Of a stretch of DNA of 64,000 nucleotides, positions 25,697-33,744 are shown one piece after another; position 1 is the first letter of the stretch, and each line of letters begins with the position of its first letter. The DNA lies in the NCBI GenBank assembly GCA_964538625.1, contig CAZIGH010000013.1, positions 35,252 to 99,251 of the forward strand, given 5' to 3'. The notes beneath the pieces were generated by a model. That model worked only from the letters and a program-made list of their open reading frames with translations. It was not told the origin of the DNA and did no database searches. Source of the DNA: JAEUHM01 sp964538625 (GTDB lineage Bacteria > Verrucomicrobiota > Verrucomicrobiia > Verrucomicrobiales > Verrucomicrobiaceae). Both the position numbers and the translations under genes were made by a program.

Positions 25697-28600
25697 CTAC
25701 TTTTTGAAGATGTCGCTGGCTTTGCGGAGGGCGGGGCGTGGGCGCTTAAGCCAGTTACTGACCTCCTGTCCGAGTACCTCGACGGCTTTTTCCAACTGCC
25801 GGTCCTTGCCCTCTGCGGCATCTCCTGGGAGGGGCCAGATGAGATGATGGGGAACGGCACCGTTGAGCTCCATGTCGAGTCCGGTTTCAATGCCGTACCA
25901 GCCGCGGAAAGGAAGACGCAGGCTGCCCACGTCCATGATGGATACGGAGCCTGTGCTGATGACTCCACCTGCCGTGGGCACGCCTACAAGTTGGCCGCGC
26001 TTGAGCTGCTTGATGGCGTGGCTGAAGATTTCTGCGTTGCTGTAACTGTTTTGGTTGCAGAGGACGATGATGGGCTTGTTCCAGGTGGCATAGATGATGC
26101 GGTCCTGGGGGTAGCCCGGTTTGCTGCCTCCGCGTGGTATGGTGACGGCGTGCTGTGGCTGAGTGAGGGCGGTGAGCAGGTGATCTGCGGTGGAGCCGCC
26201 GCCGTTCTCCCGTACGTCGATGACCAGACCTTCTTTCCCCGCACCTGCGGCGTAGAGTTGCTCTTGGAACTGCTGGAAGCTGGCGTCATCCATGGCGGTG
26301 ATGTGCAGATAGCCGAGCTTTCCTTTGGACAGTTCTTCGACTTTTTGCCGGTTGTCCTTGATCCATTTTTGATACACGAGGCTTCGTGCGGCGGAGTAGC
26401 TGATGGGGCGCAGGGTGACATTGCGTGCTTTCTCTTCGCCCTCACTCTGGACGGTGAGGGTAATGTCTCTGTCAAGCGGGCCGTTGAGCACCTGGGCGGG
26501 GTCCATGGCGGGAGTGACTTCAGTGCCGTCTATCCGTAACACAAGATCACCGGGCTTCAGGCGTGATTCCTTGAAGCTTGCGGGACTCTTGGGCAGGATG
26601 TCGCGCACTTTCCAGCCTGGCCCTGGGTGAGAGGCATCGAAACGTGTTCCGAGGTGGGCGGTCTCTTCTTTCCAGACGTTGGCTTGCGGAGAAGGCTGCT
26701 GGAGGGTGAAGCCCAGGTGGGAGCCATTGAGTTCACCAAGCATGAGGGCTACCACTTCGGAGACGGTCTCCATGGTCGGTGCCGCTGCCGCAGCGTCGGC
26801 ATATTTGGTCCTTATGGCGTCCCAGTCCTTGTTGCCGAGCTGTTCGTCATAATAGCGATCTCGCATGACCCGCCAGCACTGGTCGAAAACGGCCCGTTGT
26901 TTTGCGGCGGTATCGATGGTCTGACGCGCGCGGAAGGTGTAGCTTTTCAAAGAGCCGGTCTTGGCCGATACGGAACCTATGCGGCCCTCTGACATGCCCA
27001 CGATTTGGTCTTCTGTGCTCAGCCAGGCCTTCGCACTGAGGGCAGTGCTGGAGAGCAGTTTGGGTTTGGTTTCATCCGGGGGCTCGATGCTGTAAAGGGC
27101 GCGTTTGCCGTCAATGGTGGCCAGGAAGGCGAGCTTCTTGGAGTCATGGGACCAGATGAGTCCGGACTCGGTGGTGTTGGGAATGCGGACACGGCGGATG
27201 CGCTCGTGAATGCCTTCGAGGTCGAAGACCACTGGCTTGGCGGGCGGAACGGGTTGGGCTTTGGGCTGAGCTGGCTTCTCTTGCTGCTCTGGAACTGGTG
27301 GTGCTGGCTTGGGTGAGTCTTCCGCCTTTCTGGTGGCGCTGGAGGAGGCCGTGGTTTTGGCAGGTTTCTTGAACTTTTCCCGCGCTTTCTTCAGGGTGCG
27401 TTCTCGCCGGGTTTCCTCGTCATCGTCGGCGTTGAGATAGACGTAAAAGATATCCACTTCATCAATGTCTCGACGCCCTGTCCAGGCGATGGCCCTGCCA
27501 TCTGGTGACCAGCGTGGTGCGAAGTCATTGCTGGGATGCCTGGAGAGATTGAAGCGTGGTTGGGAGCCGTCTGTGGGCACCAGCCAGATGTCATCATTGA
27601 AGAACTCGTCGTTCTGCGAATAGACAATCCAATCTCCCTTTGGTGAGAAGTCATAGGAGCCGAGATGCCAGTGAGACCATAGCACTTTTGGCTGGCTTCC
27701 ATCTGCTTCGGCGAGCACGAGATCGCCCAGGCCGCTGATGTAGGCGAGCTTTTTTCCATCCGGTGTGAAGCGGATTTGGGATTCGGCTGCGGTGTCGTGC
27801 GTGACTTGCTTGAGCTCGAACGCGGTGTTTTCCCACCAGGGTTTGGCTGGAGATTTGCGTTTCGCATTCCACACATCAGGCTGCCCGCCCTGGTCGCTGA
27901 CGAACCACAGGCTGGCTGAGTCTGGGGAGAAGGTGACGTCCCTCTCTTCCTCTGCCGTCTGGGTGATCTGGCGTGGTTCTCTGAGCTCAGTGTCCATGAT
28001 CCACACGTCGCCTCCGGCGATGAAGGCGACTTCGAGCCCGTTCTTGGTGAAGGCGGCGTCCGAGGCTTTGTCAATCCACAGCCTCTCCGGCTCCTGAACG
28101 GTGTCGGCAAGCGGGGCGGACAGGGTGAGCAGGGTGGGCTCTGCATCTCCAGGCTGCCAGCGGTAGAGGTCAAAACGATTTCGAAAGATGATGGTGGTGC
28201 CGTCCCGTGAGATGGCGGGGAAGACTACGGAGTCACCCTTGAAGTGGGTGAGCTGGCGGTCCGTCTTTTTATCGATCTCGTGCAGCCAAAGATTCTGAGT
28301 GCCGCCCCGGTTGCTGAGATAGTAAAAGGCTTTTCCATCGGGTCGCCACAGTGGTGAGCGGTTCTCATGCCCATCACGCTTGAGCAGGGTGAAGTCCCTC
28401 TTTTCACGGTCGTAGAGCCACAGTTGGCCGCCCCGGGAGCCGATGTATCCTTGCCGTGCCCAGGTTTCCCCCTCGCGCATGAAGAGGAGTCTGCTGCCAT
28501 CTGGGGAGAGCACACCTTCTGCACCGTAACTGTCAAAGAGTACTGCTTCTGCAGAGCGCTGGGCGGGATTGACGAGAGCGTGCCGGGCAGTTCTTGAACC

Positions 28601-28990
28601 ACGACCCCAGTCGAAGTCACGGACGATAGTGGTGAGAATGTGGCTTCCGTCAGGAGTCCACTCCCGTACCTCAAAGCCCTCGGTATGAAACGTGACCTGC
28701 CTTGCGGGGCCACCCTTTGCCGCCATGACATGGACCTGCGGTGAACCGGAGCGGTCGCTGGTGAAGGCAAGCTGAGTGCCGTCCGGCGAAAAGGCGGGCG
28801 ATGTGTCGCGACCAGGATGCGAGGTGAGCCTAGTCGCTTCACCCCCGGTGCTTGGGACACTCCAGAGGTCGTTCCGCCAGGAGAACACGAGTGTTTTCCC
28901 ATCTGGCGAAAGAGCTGGGTCGTGGGCAAGCTTTACGGTTTCCGCCGGGGCTGCACCCGCCAGGATTAGCAACGAGACAAAGAGACGCAT
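25697..28990 (-). CDS. Tricorn-like S41 serine protease
   Basis: 1097 residues with a signal-peptide-like start (MRLFVSLLILAGAAPAE). N-terminal beta-propeller repeats of the form SPDGTQLAFTSDRSG and SPDGRAIAW extend to roughly residue 540. A Pro/Ala/Lys-rich linker follows (residues ~550-600). A second propeller part leads into a PDZ domain (VRDILPKSPASFKESRLKPGDLVLRIDG). The S41 protease core follows, with catalytic Ser in NSYSNAEIFSHAI near residue 980 and the region RLPFRGWYGIETG. Tricorn proteins cut small peptides, probably here in the periplasm. Its start lies 6 bp downstream of the kbl stop. Confidence 0.92.
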   Translation of the reverse strand: MRLFVSLLILAGAAPAETVKLAHDPALSPDGKTLVFSWRNDLWSVPSTGGEATRLTSHPGRDTSPAFSPDGTQLAFTSDRSGSPQVHVMAAKGGPARQVTFHTEGFEVREWTPDGSHILTTIVRDFDWGRGSRTARHALVNPAQRSAEAVLFDSYGAEGVLSPDGSRLLFMREGETWARQGYIGSRGGQLWLYDREKRDFTLLKRDGHENRSPLWRPDGKAFYYLSNRGGTQNLWLHEIDKKTDRQLTHFKGDSVVFPAISRDGTTIIFRNRFDLYRWQPGDAEPTLLTLSAPLADTVQEPERLWIDKASDAAFTKNGLEVAFIAGGDVWIMDTELREPRQITQTAEEERDVTFSPDSASLWFVSDQGGQPDVWNAKRKSPAKPWWENTAFELKQVTHDTAAESQIRFTPDGKKLAYISGLGDLVLAEADGSQPKVLWSHWHLGSYDFSPKGDWIVYSQNDEFFNDDIWLVPTDGSQPRFNLSRHPSNDFAPRWSPDGRAIAWTGRRDIDEVDIFYVYLNADDDEETRRERTLKKAREKFKKPAKTTASSSATRKAEDSPKPAPPVPEQQEKPAQPKAQPVPPAKPVVFDLEGIHERIRRVRIPNTTESGLIWSHDSKKLAFLATIDGKRALYSIEPPDETKPKLLSSTALSAKAWLSTEDQIVGMSEGRIGSVSAKTGSLKSYTFRARQTIDTAAKQRAVFDQCWRVMRDRYYDEQLGNKDWDAIRTKYADAAAAAPTMETVSEVVALMLGELNGSHLGFTLQQPSPQANVWKEETAHLGTRFDASHPGPGWKVRDILPKSPASFKESRLKPGDLVLRIDGTEVTPAMDPAQVLNGPLDRDITLTVQSEGEEKARNVTLRPISYSAARSLVYQKWIKDNRQKVEELSKGKLGYLHITAMDDASFQQFQEQLYAAGAGKEGLVIDVRENGGGSTADHLLTALTQPQHAVTIPRGGSKPGYPQDRIIYATWNKPIIVLCNQNSYSNAEIFSHAIKQLKRGQLVGVPTAGGVISTGSVSIMDVGSLRLPFRGWYGIETGLDMELNGAVPHHLIWPLPGDAAEGKDRQLEKAVEVLGQEVSNWLKRPRPALRKASDIFKK

Positions 28991-28996
28991 CAGCGG

Positions 28997-30196
28997 CTAA
29001 ACGGACGACAGAGCCAGTTCCTTCCGCACTTCCACGAAGGCGCAGATGGCATGGTCCAGATCACGGCGTGTGTGGGCGGCGCTGATCTGGGTGCGAATGC
29101 GCGCTTTGCCTTCTGGCACCACTGGGTAGCTGAAGCCGATGACATACACGCCCTTCTGCAACATGGCGTCGGCAAAGGCCGTGGCCAGTGCCGCATCCCC
29201 AAGCATGATGGGGACGATGGGGTGGCTGCCCGGCTGGATGTGGAAGCCCGCTTTCACCATTTCTTCCCTGAAGTAGCGAGTGTTCTGCTCCAGCTTATCG
29301 CGCAGTGCAGTGGAGGCGGAGAGTAAGTCCAGGGCGGCCAGAGTGGCTCCCGCAATGCTGGGGCAGAGGGTGTTGGAAAAGAGGTATGGGCGTGACCGCT
29401 GACGCAGGAGCTGGATGATCTCCCGCCGCCCAGAGGTGTAGCCTCCGCTGGCACCGCCTAGCGCTTTGCCCAGTGTGCCGGTGAGGATGTCGATGCGGTC
29501 CATGACTCCGCACAGTTCGTGAGTGCCGCGCCCCTCGGCACCCATGAAACCCACGGCATGGGAGTCATCTACCATGACCAGCGCATCATGACGGTCCGCC
29601 AGGTCGCAGATTTCCCGCAGCGGTGCCACGAAACCATCCATGGAGAATACGCCGTCGGTGGCGATGAGCTTGAACCGGGCTCCAGCTGCGGTCGCCTCCT
29701 GGAGCCGCGCCTCGAGGTCTGAGAGGTCGCAGTTCTTGTAGCGGTAGCGCTTTGCTTTGCACAGCCGGATGCCGTCGATGATGGACGCATGATTGAGTTC
29801 GTCACTGATGACAGCATCCTCCGGGCCAAGCAGCGTCTCAAAGAGGCCGCCGTTTGCATCGAAGCAGGAGGAGTAAAGGATGGTGTCATCCGTGCCCAAG
29901 AATCGGCTCAGCGCGGTTTCGAGGTCGCGGTGCACGGTCTGGGTGCCGCAGATGAAGCGGACGCTGGCCAAGCCAAAGCCCCAGTGTTCAAGGGCTTCGT
30001 GGGCTGCTTGACGCACCTTTGGGTGCTGGGCCAAGCCGAGGTAGTTGTTCGCACACAGGTTGAGCACGCCCTCGCCGCCGTTGGTTCGGATCACAGCTCC
30101 TTGAGGGGTGGAGAGAACGCGTTCCTTTTTCCAAGTGCCTGCGCTTTGGATGTGATCCAGCTGTTGCTGGATGTGGGAGAGGAAGGTGGTGTTCAT
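28997..30196 (-). CDS. kbl: Glycine C-acetyltransferase (2-amino-3-ketobutyrate CoA ligase)
   Basis: 399 residues. The alpha-oxoamine synthase family member that cleaves 2-amino-3-ketobutyrate to glycine and acetyl-CoA. PLP features are LCANNYLGLAQHP, YSSCFDANGGLFETL, the DDSHAVGFMGAEGRGTHE region, and the Schiff-base lysine in TGTLGKALGGASGGY. Length is typical. Its start overlaps the stop of the upstream oxidoreductase gene by four bases (ATGA), and tdh lies one gene further upstream. Together tdh and kbl convert threonine to glycine. Confidence 0.96.
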   Translation of the reverse strand: MNTTFLSHIQQQLDHIQSAGTWKKERVLSTPQGAVIRTNGGEGVLNLCANNYLGLAQHPKVRQAAHEALEHWGFGLASVRFICGTQTVHRDLETALSRFLGTDDTILYSSCFDANGGLFETLLGPEDAVISDELNHASIIDGIRLCKAKRYRYKNCDLSDLEARLQEATAAGARFKLIATDGVFSMDGFVAPLREICDLADRHDALVMVDDSHAVGFMGAEGRGTHELCGVMDRIDILTGTLGKALGGASGGYTSGRREIIQLLRQRSRPYLFSNTLCPSIAGATLAALDLLSASTALRDKLEQNTRYFREEMVKAGFHIQPGSHPIVPIMLGDAALATAFADAMLQKGVYVIGFSYPVVPEGKARIRTQISAAHTRRDLDHAICAFVEVRKELALSSV

Positions 30197-31374
30197 GAGT
30201 GAAGTCCTGAAAGGTCTGGATAGGCTTTGTGAGAGGTGTTGAGGAACTCTTCCCAGCTGAGGGTTCTTCCTGCTTTGGCGGCCGCCTCTGCGAAGAGTGT
30301 GAGCAGGGTGCTCTCCACTGCGGCTTCGACAGTTGCATTGTCCCCTGGGTTGCCAGAAACGATAGCCTGGTGGAACTGTGCCACATTGTTGACGGAACCT
30401 GAGCGGTAGAGATCCTTGGTTTCCCCACCGGCCCAGAATACTTCTTTGTTCCCGCGTATCATGACGCGCCCTCCGAACTTGCTGGTGAAGACGCCCTTGG
30501 TTCCCACGAAGCGATTGTCACACAAGAAAGGGGAACCCCATGCACTGAACTGCCGTGAACCAAAGGTGATTGCTCCATGCTCAAACTCAAAGAGCACGCT
30601 GTAGTGTGATGAGACGTCTCCGGTGGTGTCCGGTCTGCCATCTCTGCCGCTGTGTGCACTGACCCTTCTGGGGCGGCCATACGCCCAGCTGATGATGTCC
30701 AGAGCATGGATGTTTTGCTCGGTGATGATGTCCCCCCCAAGGTCGCGAAAACGGAACCAGTTCCTCAACCTGCCCTCAGGCGTATCTGTGCCGCCGGGCT
30801 TTAATGGCAGCAGATCGGCCTCATAGTTGCACTGGCCGAAAGTGAGGGGACCTATGGCACCTTCTCGAACTCGCTTTATGCCCTCGTTAAAGAAGGCATC
30901 GCCGCGGCACTGGACATCAGCCATGACGACGAGGCCCTTCGCCGCCGCGTCCACTGCAAGCTTGCGAATCACTTCGCAGCCTGCCACGTCGATGGCTACC
31001 GGCTTGGCTATAAGCACGTGCTTGCCCGCTGCCACGGCATCCACTGCCTGTTGCACGTGGAACCAGGGCGGGCTGTGAATGGCAACGGCGTCAACGTGTT
31101 CGAACATGGCTTGGTAACCTGCCAGTCCGGTAAAGCGCTTCGCTTCAGGCACTGCGAACTTACTTCCGAAAGCGTCCACAGCGTCCTTGAAGTAGTCCGC
31201 TGCTGCCGAAAGCGTAAATCCGGAGTGCTCTCGGATGATGTCCGAGACAAAGGTGCCGCGTGATCCACATCCGATGTTCCCGATGCGGATGGTCGCAGTG
31301 CTGTCGGCGGCTGAACTCATGGCGGACAATGAGGCTAGGCTGGCCGTGGTGATGAAATGACGTCTGGTGTTCAT
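30193..31374 (-). CDS. Gfo/Idh/MocA-family oxidoreductase with Tat-like leader
   Basis: 393 residues starting at the ATG ending at 31374; a longer open frame to 31449 has no leader. MNTRRHFITTASLASLSAMSSA resembles a Tat leader (TRRHFIT). The NAD-binding domain follows (RIGNIGCGSRGTF), then HVLIAKPVAIDVAGCEVIRK, the conserved EKP-type loop of this family in variant form (AKP). The C-terminal domain contains RNWFRFRDLGGDIITEQNIHALD. Substrates in this family are sugars or related polyols. Its position between tdh and kbl, with a 4-bp overlap with kbl, is unusual. Confidence 0.88.
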   Translation of the reverse strand: MNTRRHFITTASLASLSAMSSAADSTATIRIGNIGCGSRGTFVSDIIREHSGFTLSAAADYFKDAVDAFGSKFAVPEAKRFTGLAGYQAMFEHVDAVAIHSPPWFHVQQAVDAVAAGKHVLIAKPVAIDVAGCEVIRKLAVDAAAKGLVVMADVQCRGDAFFNEGIKRVREGAIGPLTFGQCNYEADLLPLKPGGTDTPEGRLRNWFRFRDLGGDIITEQNIHALDIISWAYGRPRRVSAHSGRDGRPDTTGDVSSHYSVLFEFEHGAITFGSRQFSAWGSPFLCDNRFVGTKGVFTSKFGGRVMIRGNKEVFWAGGETKDLYRSGSVNNVAQFHQAIVSGNPGDNATVEAAVESTLLTLFAEAAAKAGRTLSWEEFLNTSHKAYPDLSGLHS

Positions 31375-31387
31375 GAGGTGGTGGATG

Positions 31388-32416
31388 TCAGGTGGTCCAG
31401 TCGAGGATGACCTTGCCGCAGTTGCCGCTCTCCATGGCGGCGAAGCCAAGCTCGAAGTCGGTGTAATGATAGCGGTGGGTGATGACGGGCCTGATGTCCA
31501 CGCCGCTTTCTAGCATGACGCTCATCTGGTACCAGGTCTCATACATCTCCCGTCCGTAAATGCCGTGGATGGTGAGCATGTTGAAGATGACCTTGTTCCA
31601 GTCGATGGCTATGGCTTCACCCGGAATGCCGAGCATGGCAATCTTTCCGCCGTGGCACATGTTGTCCACCATGCTGCGGAAGGCGCTGGCATTGCCGCTC
31701 ATTTCCAGCCCTACGTCAAAGCCTTCCTTCATGCCCAGCCGCTTCTGCACGTCCTCAAGTTTTTCGTGCCTGACGTTCACGGCGCAGGTGGCACCCATCG
31801 TCTTGGCAAGTTCAAGCCGGTACTCATTGACATCGGTGATGACGACATGACGTGCACCGGCATGTTTGACAACGGGTATGGCCATGATGCCGATAGGCCC
31901 CGCGCCGGTGATGAGCACGTCTTCACCCAGGCACTCAAAGGCAAGAGCAGTGTGAACGGCATTTCCGAAGGGGTCGAAGATGCTCGCCACCTCTTCGTCC
32001 ACGCCCTCCCTATGATGCCAGACGTTGGTCATTGGCACGCTGATATATTCAGCAAAGGCTCCCGTCCGGTTCACGCCGATGCCTACCGTGTCTTTGCAAA
32101 GGTGGCGGCGGCCAGCTAAGCAGTTGCGGCAGCGGCCGCATACTACGTGCCCTTCTGCACTGACGACTTCACCAGGATGAAAGTCATTCACGTTGGAACC
32201 TACGGCAACCACCTCGCCCACAAACTCATGGCCTACCACCATAGGGACCGGAATCGTCTTTTGCGCCCAGGCATCCCACTTGTAGATGTGCAGATCCGTC
32301 CCGCAGATACCTGTTTTTTTGACCCTAATGAGGACATCGTTGATGCCCACTTCCGGTTCCGGTACATCTTGCAGCCAGAGTCCACGCTCAGATTTTGCTT
32401 TGACGAGTGCTTTCAT
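31388..32416 (-). CDS. tdh: L-threonine 3-dehydrogenase
   Basis: 342 residues from the ATG ending at 32416; an earlier in-frame start lies inside the TRIC gene. The zinc-dependent MDR pattern is complete: GICGTDLHIYKWDAW (catalytic zinc Cys), VVGHEFVGEVV, and the structural zinc lobe CGRCRNCLAGRRHLC. The NAD site is ITGAGPIGIMAIPVVKHAG. The enzyme oxidises L-threonine to 2-amino-3-ketobutyrate. It ends 13 bp upstream of the MocA-family gene and overlaps the TRIC gene's stop by four bases. Confidence 0.96.
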   Translation of the reverse strand: MKALVKAKSERGLWLQDVPEPEVGINDVLIRVKKTGICGTDLHIYKWDAWAQKTIPVPMVVGHEFVGEVVAVGSNVNDFHPGEVVSAEGHVVCGRCRNCLAGRRHLCKDTVGIGVNRTGAFAEYISVPMTNVWHHREGVDEEVASIFDPFGNAVHTALAFECLGEDVLITGAGPIGIMAIPVVKHAGARHVVITDVNEYRLELAKTMGATCAVNVRHEKLEDVQKRLGMKEGFDVGLEMSGNASAFRSMVDNMCHGGKIAMLGIPGEAIAIDWNKVIFNMLTIHGIYGREMYETWYQMSVMLESGVDIRPVITHRYHYTDFELGFAAMESGNCGKVILDWTT

Positions 32417-33030
32417 TTGGAGTGAGGGGGAAAGGTGGGTAGAGCGAGACGGTAGCGAATCGCAAAAAGCCGTATGAGCAGGGCGATGAGTACCCCTAAC
32501 CACATGACCCAGGGCGCTTTTACCAGCGGCAGCACCAGGCAGTAACCTAATGCCCCCGCAAAGGAGGCCGTGGCATACAAGTAGATCTCAGGCTGAAAGA
32601 CCATGGGCACGCGTCCAGTCAGTACGTCCCGGATGATGCCACCGGCCACACCCGTGATAACGCCCAGCACAATGGCGGATACCGGCTCGAATCCCAGAAC
32701 CAGACCCTTCTGCGTGCCTGCGATGGTAAAGAATGCCAGGCCAAAGGCGTCCGCCACCTGAAGTAGGCCCGTCGGTGGTTCTGCGGTCCTGCATGAATAA
32801 AAGGACACAACAGCTGTAATGCAGGCGGTGTAGAGCGGCATGGGGGAGCGGATCCAGAGCACGGGTGTGTCTCCAGCCAGGATGTCGCGCAGGGAACCAC
32901 CCCCGAGAGAGGTGACCAATGCGATGACCAGTACCCCAAACAAATCCAGACCTCGGCCCCGCGTCGCCAGCACCCCGGAAAGGGCGCAGACTGAGATGCC
33001 GAAGTGTTCAATGATTTGCAGGGTGGTCAT
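32413..33030 (-). CDS. TRIC/UPF0126-family membrane protein
   Basis: 205 residues starting at the ATG ending at 33030. It consists of six or seven hydrophobic segments with the duplicated GGG-containing motifs ALVTSLGGGSLRDILAG and GVITGVAGGIIRDVLTG, typical of the UPF0126 / TRIC family, which includes potassium-selective bacterial TRIC channels. It is the first gene of a minus-strand operon with tdh, the oxidoreductase and kbl. An ion-channel or amino-acid transport role is inferred, not shown. Confidence 0.88.
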   Translation of the reverse strand: MTTLQIIEHFGISVCALSGVLATRGRGLDLFGVLVIALVTSLGGGSLRDILAGDTPVLWIRSPMPLYTACITAVVSFYSCRTAEPPTGLLQVADAFGLAFFTIAGTQKGLVLGFEPVSAIVLGVITGVAGGIIRDVLTGRVPMVFQPEIYLYATASFAGALGYCLVLPLVKAPWVMWLGVLIALLIRLFAIRYRLALPTFPPHSK

Positions 33031-33041
33031 TCGATGATGTG

Positions 33042-33120
33042 CGGTATACTGGATGACAATCCAAAAAAATGGCAAGTAAAAACTTCTGGTTTACAGAATG
33101 ATTGTCCGGTATATTGGATG
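33042..33120. promoter_or_regulatory. Direct repeats in the divergent promoter between TRIC and XRE-cupin genes
   Basis: CGGTATACTGGATG at 33042-33055 and CGGTATATTGGATG at 33107-33120 differ at one base and lie 65 bp apart. They flank inverted GACAAT/ATTGTC segments (33055-33060 and 33101-33105). The position, between the TRIC start (33030) and the regulator start (33140), makes them good candidates for operators of the XRE-cupin protein. Confidence 0.5.
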
Positions 33121-33139
33121 GAGAGTTCAGATCCGCGTC

Positions 33140-33736
33140 ATGCCCCCCGCAAAGAAGAATAACCCACCAGTACATGCAGCTGACTCGATCAATGAAAACC
33201 TCGGGCGGCGTGTGAAGAAGCTCAGGGCGGACAGGGGGTGGTCCTTGGAGGAGCTGGCCTCGGCAAGTGGAGTGAGCAAGTCCATGCTCAGCGAAATCGA
33301 GCGGGAGAAGGCCAATCCTACACTCAGTGTGACCTTCCGCATCGCCAGGGCCTTTGGGCTGAACTTGCAGGAACTTATTGAGACGGCAGAGAGTGCTTCT
33401 ACCATTCAGGTCATCCGCAGCGGTGAACGGTCTCAGGTCTATCGTTCGGACAAGCAGTGTGAGATCCGCACCTTGTCGCCGCTGAATCTGGAGAAGGAGG
33501 TAGAGTTTTATCAGGTGACGTTGAAGCCCAAAGGGGCCTTGCGCAGCCAGGCACATTATGAGGGCACGCGGGAGTTCATCACCGTGGAGCAGGGGGAGGT
33601 CAGAATCGAATCTGGCAAGGATCTGGAGGAGTTGGCCAAAGACGATTCGGCAACCTACCGAGCAGATGTGCCCCACGCGATTGTCAATACTGGGGCCGTA
33701 CCCGCCATTGTGTTCCTCGTCGTTCTCTACCGCTGA
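33140..33736 (+). CDS. XRE-family regulator with C-terminal cupin domain
   Basis: 198 residues from ATG 33140; an upstream in-frame start at 33098 would overlap the second direct repeat. An N-terminal helix-turn-helix at about residues 18-72 (VKKLRADRGWSLEELASASGVSK) is followed by a cupin domain (VTLKPKGALRSQAHYEGTREFITVEQGEVRIESG). This architecture belongs to small-molecule-responsive XRE regulators, often of amino-acid catabolism. It faces the tdh/kbl operon and is probably its regulator, sensing an effector through the cupin (inference). The M60-like gene starts 8 bp downstream. Confidence 0.9.
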   Translation: MPPAKKNNPPVHAADSINENLGRRVKKLRADRGWSLEELASASGVSKSMLSEIEREKANPTLSVTFRIARAFGLNLQELIETAESASTIQVIRSGERSQVYRSDKQCEIRTLSPLNLEKEVEFYQVTLKPKGALRSQAHYEGTREFITVEQGEVRIESGKDLEELAKDDSATYRADVPHAIVNTGAVPAIVFLVVLYR

Positions 33737-33744
33737 AATCCGTT

